From: Serratia fonticola
GTDB taxonomy: Bacteria > Pseudomonadota > Gammaproteobacteria > Enterobacterales > Enterobacteriaceae
DNA: 64,000 nt
Assembly (NCBI RefSeq): GCF_006715025.1
Contig: NZ_VFMK01000001.1
Coordinates: forward strand, 2,976,001-3,040,000
Reading direction: 5' to 3'
This document shows positions 60,825 through 64,000 of this stretch, piece after piece. The stretch's first letter is position 1. Every line of letters begins with the position of its first letter. The position numbers and the translations under genes are program-made. The notes below the pieces were generated by a model. That model saw only the letters and a list, made by a program, of their open reading frames with translations. It ran no database searches and had not been told where the DNA came from.

Positions 60825-62202
60825 GTTAACTTCGCTGGTCAACCGCGGGATGGATCGCCATTTACGTCTGGCGGTCACCGGCCTGAGCCGTAGCGGTAAG
60901 ACGGCGTTTATCACTGCCTTCGTCAATCAGTTGCTCCATGTGCACAGTGGGGCGCGCATGCCTTTGTTTTCGCCAGTGCGTGAAGAGCGCCTGCTGGGCG
61001 TGAAGCGCATTCCGCAGCGCGATTTGGGCATCCCGCGCTTTACCTACGATGAAGGCTTGGCACAGCTTTATGGCACGCCGCCAAGTTGGCCAACCCCAAC
61101 GCGTGGCGTCAGCGAGATTCGCCTGGCGCTGCGTTATCGCTCCAACGATTCGCTGCTACGTCATTTTAAAGAAACCTCTACGCTGTATCTGGAGATTGTC
61201 GACTATCCTGGCGAATGGCTGCTGGATTTGCCGATGCTGGAGCAGGATTATCTGGCCTGGTCTCGCCAGATGGCCGGGTTGTTGCAGGGTGATCGTGCAA
61301 GATGGGCCGAACCTTGGCTGGCATTGTGCAAAGGCCTTGATCCCTTGGCGGCGGCGGATGAAAACAAGTTGGCCGCCATTGCCCAGGCGTACACCGACTA
61401 TTTGCTGCACTGCAAGGCAGAAGGGTTGCACTTTATTCAGCCTGGGCGCTTTGTGCTGCCGGGGGATATGGCCGGTGCACCCGCGTTGCAGTTTTTCCCT
61501 TGGCCAAACGTAGATGCGCTGGGGGAGTCCCGGCTTGCCCAGGCAGATAAACATAGCAATATCGGCATGCTGCGTGCTCGATTTAATTATTACTGCCAGT
61601 CGATCGTCAAAAACTTTTATAAAGAGCATTTCGTCCGCTTCGATCGCCAGATCGTGCTGGTGGACTGCCTGCAGCCGCTCAACAGCGGGCCGCAGGCGTT
61701 CAATGATATGCGGCTGGCACTGACGCAGTTGATGCAAAGCTTCCACTATGGCAAACGAACCCTGTTCCGACGCCTGTTCTCGCCCACCATCGACAAACTG
61801 ATGTTCGCCGCAACCAAAGCGGATCATATTACTGCCGATCAGCATGCCAATCTTGTGTCACTATTGCAGCAACTGGTGCAGGAGGCCTGGCAAAACGCCG
61901 CGTTTGAAGGCATCAGTATGGATTGTGTTGGTCTGGCCTCGGTGCAGGCAACCGAGAGCGGCATTGTCGATCATCATGGGCAGCGCATTCCCGCCCTGAA
62001 GGGCAATCGCCTTGACGACGGCGCTGCGCTGACGGTGTTTCCGGGCGAAGTCCCCGCGCGTTTACCGGGCCCGGCGTTCTGGCAGCAGCAAGGATTCCAT
62101 TTTGATGAGTTCCGCCCACGGGCGATGAGCGTGGACAGCCCGCTGCCGCATATTCGGCTGGACGCGGTCATGGAGTTTTTATTGGGAGACAAATTACGAT
62201 GA
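60805..62202 (+). CDS. ycjX: YcjX, DUF463 P-loop GTPase-like protein
   Basis: A 465-residue predicted nucleotide-binding protein; the P-loop TGLSRSGKTAFITAFVNQLL is at residues 29-48, with LEIVDYPGEWLLDLPML and FAATKADHIT later. It belongs to the PspF/sigma-54 regulon and is linked to heat and envelope stress in related species. The ATG at 60805 follows a perfect AAGGAG. The overlap with pspD and the ATGA with ycjF support a single operon with psp. Confidence 0.95.
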   Translation: MKRLQNELTSLVNRGMDRHLRLAVTGLSRSGKTAFITAFVNQLLHVHSGARMPLFSPVREERLLGVKRIPQRDLGIPRFTYDEGLAQLYGTPPSWPTPTRGVSEIRLALRYRSNDSLLRHFKETSTLYLEIVDYPGEWLLDLPMLEQDYLAWSRQMAGLLQGDRARWAEPWLALCKGLDPLAAADENKLAAIAQAYTDYLLHCKAEGLHFIQPGRFVLPGDMAGAPALQFFPWPNVDALGESRLAQADKHSNIGMLRARFNYYCQSIVKNFYKEHFVRFDRQIVLVDCLQPLNSGPQAFNDMRLALTQLMQSFHYGKRTLFRRLFSPTIDKLMFAATKADHITADQHANLVSLLQQLVQEAWQNAAFEGISMDCVGLASVQATESGIVDHHGQRIPALKGNRLDDGAALTVFPGEVPARLPGPAFWQQQGFHFDEFRPRAMSVDSPLPHIRLDAVMEFLLGDKLR

Positions 62203-63260
62203 GCGAGCCGCTAAAACCGCGTATCGACTTTGAAGAACCGCTACAGCCGCCACAAGAGCCGGTGCTGCGCGCCGCACTGGCTTTTGACGAGCAACAGGCC
62301 GAGAAGTTTTTTCCGGCAGCGCCTGAGCTGGATCAGGAAGAAGAAGAAGGGCGCGCGGAAGGGATTATCAATGCCGCGTTGAAGCCTAAGCGCAGCCTAT
62401 GGCGCAAAATGGTCAATACCGGGCTGGCACTGTTTGCCGTGAGCGTGGTGGCACAGGGGATCCAGTGGGTGCATACCTCTTGGGTACAGCAGGATTGGAT
62501 CGCACTGGGCGGCGGTGTTGCCGGTGGGCTGATCGTTTTTGCCGGTATTGGCTCGGTGCTGGGTGAGTGGCGGCGTTTGTATCACTTGCGCCAACGAGCA
62601 CAAGAGCGCGATGAGGCGCGTGAATTATTGCACAGCCATGGTTTGGGGCAGGGGCGCGCATTTTGTGAAAAACTGGCACGTCAGGCCGGGTTGGATCAGG
62701 GGCATCCGGCATTGCAGCGCTGGCAGGCTTCCTTGCACGAAACTCAGAATGATCGTGAAGTCGTCGCCCTCTATGCCAAGTTGGTGCAACCGGTGCTGGA
62801 CAACCAGGCGCGGCGAGAAATCAGCCGTTCGGCAGCCGAGTCGACGCTGATGATCGCCGTCAGCCCACTGGCCTTGGTCGATATGGCGTTTATCGCCTGG
62901 CGTAATATCCGCCTGATTAACCGTATTGCGGCGCTGTATGGGATCGAGCTGGGTTATTTCAGCCGTATCCGCCTGTTCAAATTGGTATTGCTCAATATCG
63001 CCTTTGCCGGTGCTTCGGAACTGGTGCGGGAAGTGGGTATGGACTGGATGTCGCAGGATATTGCCGCGCGGTTATCTGCCCGGGCCGCACAGGGGATTGG
63101 TGCAGGCCTGTTGACGGCGCGCCTGGGGATCAAAGCCATGGAGCTGTGCCGCCCCTTACCCTGGTTAGACGGTGACAAGCCCAAACTGGGGGATTTTCGT
63201 GGTCAATTGATAGGCCAGTTGAAAGACACCATGAAGAAAACGGAAAACAAAGCCAAGTAG
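62199..63260 (+). CDS. ycjF: YcjF, UPF0283 membrane protein
   Basis: A 353-residue inner membrane protein: an acidic N-terminal stretch (residues 1-55), two membrane spans at about 70-90 and 100-120, a helical domain, and further hydrophobic segments near 208-225 and 260-280. Conserved partner of YcjX. Function unknown. Last gene of the psp unit; its ATG overlaps the ycjX stop. Confidence 0.94.
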   Translation: MSEPLKPRIDFEEPLQPPQEPVLRAALAFDEQQAEKFFPAAPELDQEEEEGRAEGIINAALKPKRSLWRKMVNTGLALFAVSVVAQGIQWVHTSWVQQDWIALGGGVAGGLIVFAGIGSVLGEWRRLYHLRQRAQERDEARELLHSHGLGQGRAFCEKLARQAGLDQGHPALQRWQASLHETQNDREVVALYAKLVQPVLDNQARREISRSAAESTLMIAVSPLALVDMAFIAWRNIRLINRIAALYGIELGYFSRIRLFKLVLLNIAFAGASELVREVGMDWMSQDIAARLSARAAQGIGAGLLTARLGIKAMELCRPLPWLDGDKPKLGDFRGQLIGQLKDTMKKTENKAK

Positions 63261-63322
63261 CCTGCTGACAAAGCGAGTTATTTTGTCATGTCTGTTAACA
63301 AGCAATGTTGTTGTCACGTTCA

Positions 63323-63345
63323 CTGCGCCTTTAGGCGCAGTTTTT
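63323..63345 (+). terminator. Terminator after ycjF
   Basis: CTGCGCC TTTA GGCGCAG followed by five T. Ends the pspA-ycjF unit before tyrR. Confidence 0.92.
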
Positions 63346-63619
63346 CTTCGCCACCCGCCTCTATTTGTAACTGCTGATTGACGAAAGATGATCTCCCTGC
63401 CATGACGTTATATTTATCTAAGAAAATTTAGGCAGCGATGATAACTCTCTAAAAATAAGCTAAAATGGCGCGGATGGTATTACTTGGTTGCGATTAAAAT
63501 CATCAATGACCGTGATAAATCAGAGTTCTGTCAACTTTTACTGACAGATAGCTTCTTCCGCCTGGGGTGAGAGAGTATCATCAGTCATCCCCGCACCTGC
63601 AGAGATAAGGCCAATACTG
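63346..63619 (+). promoter_or_regulatory. tyrR upstream region with candidate TyrR box
   Basis: TGTCAACTTTTACTGACA (63529-63546) is an 18-bp dyad with the TyrR-box spacing TG-N14-CA, though it deviates from TGTAAA-N6-TTTACA. TyrR represses its own gene in E. coli, so a site about 80 bases before the start is sensible. No other feature seen in this gap. Confidence 0.55.
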
Positions 63620-64000
63620 ATGCGTTTGGAAGTATTTTGCGAAGACCGTCTCGGTCTCACTCGAGAATTACTCGATCTTTTGGTGTCGCGCAGCATCGAT
63701 TTGCGTGGTATCGAAATTGATCCTATCGGCCGTATTTACCTGAATTTTTCCCAACTGGATTTTGATACTTTTCGCGCTCTGATGGCGGAAATCCGGCGGA
63801 TTAACGGTGTGACCGATGTTCGTACTGTGAGTTTCATGCCTTCCGAGAGGGAGCATCGCGCATTGCGGGCGTTGCTGGAGTCGATGCCGGAGCCGGTATT
63901 TTCCATTGATATGAAAGGCAAGGTGGAGCTCGCCAACCCGGCGGCGCAGACCTTGTTTAATTTCAGCGAAGATAAAATCCGTCATCAGACCGCGGCTCAA
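63620..64000 (+). CDS. tyrR: TyrR transcriptional regulator (N-terminal part; gene runs off window)
   Basis: The 127 residues visible match TyrR: the ACT domain (MRLEVFCEDRLGLTRELLDL with GIEIDPIGRIYLNF) up to about residue 75, then the start of the PAS domain (ALLESMPEPVFSIDMKGKVE and LANPAAQTLFNF). TyrR controls aromatic amino acid synthesis and transport with Tyr, Phe or Trp as effectors. The sigma-54-type ATPase and HTH lie beyond position 64000. The ORF is open at the window end. Confidence 0.96.
   Translation, partial: MRLEVFCEDRLGLTRELLDLLVSRSIDLRGIEIDPIGRIYLNFSQLDFDTFRALMAEIRRINGVTDVRTVSFMPSEREHRALRALLESMPEPVFSIDMKGKVELANPAAQTLFNFSEDKIRHQTAAQ

Noticed and set aside
1..64000. tRNA, rRNA, CRISPR array, insertion sequence, prophage or integrase
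   Set aside because: I saw no TψC-type tRNA arms, repeated spacers, transposase motifs or attachment repeats on either strand.

Overview
The window is ordinary chromosome of an enterobacterium, most likely Serratia or a close Yersiniaceae relative. From position 1 to 64000 it follows the Escherichia coli K-12 order from tonB to tyrR (tonB-yciA-yciB-yciC-ompW-trp-yciV-yciO-rluB-btuR-yciK-sohB-yciN-topA-cysB-acnA-ribA-pgpB-lapAB-pyrF-yciH-osmB-yciT-rnb-yciW-sap-psp-ycjXF-tyrR). It has non-E. coli traits expected of Serratia-type genomes: trpG and trpD are separate genes, ERIC-like palindromes are present, and a short double-glycine peptide gene lies next to sapF. GC content looks moderate (near the low fifties by eye, not computed). 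No tRNA, rRNA, insertion sequence, prophage or CRISPR array was seen.

Layout. 1-6000: 3' end of tonB, yciA, yciB, an inserted SulP transporter, yciC, a cysteine-cluster protein, ompW (perfect FNR box upstream) and a BON-domain lipoprotein. 6200-13000: trpEGDC(F)BA on the minus strand, with TrpR operator/promoter, a 19-residue leader peptide with tandem Trp codons, and an attenuator. 13100-26400: housekeeping genes (RNase AM, YciO, RluB, BtuR, YciK, SohB, YciN, TopA, CysB, AcnA). 26400-34000: ribA, an AT-rich 0.9-kb gap, an unknown exported protein, pgpB, lapA-lapB, an orphan ribbon-helix-helix protein, a YdgH/BhsA-like protein, pyrF-yciH, osmB. 34000-40000: araD, then a pflE-pflD-yciT minus-strand gene set divergent from fsaA around a perfect FNR palindrome. 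40000-49000: a CstA-type transporter, rnb, a YdeP/FdhF-type molybdoenzyme with divergent LysR gene, and yciW. 49000-56000: a 1.2-kb accessory gap where E. coli has fabI-ycjD, holding a possible rtT-like RNA and small ORFs, then sapFDCBA. 56000-64000: a RyhB small RNA with two Fur boxes, a flavodoxin-fold reductase with divergent LysR gene, pspF/pspABCD-ycjX-ycjF with a sigma-54 promoter, and the 5' end of tyrR.

How the parts work together. The trp block makes tryptophan from chorismate under repression plus attenuation. The glycyl radical enzyme, its activase, the fructose-6-phosphate aldolase and the DeoR-type regulator YciT look like one anaerobic sugar-phosphate module. SapABCDF is an ABC transporter, and the small peptide gene just downstream of sapF could be read through from it. 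PspF, PspABCD and YcjXF form an envelope-stress unit. RyhB would link iron starvation to mRNA decay.

Most likely novelties: (1) the 58-codon Cys-rich double-glycine peptide (49735-49911) and its neighbours in the fabI-less gap; (2) physical linkage of YciT to the PflD/FsaA radical pathway; (3) RyhB at a position different from that in E. coli; (4) a PspC with an extra basic N-terminal segment.
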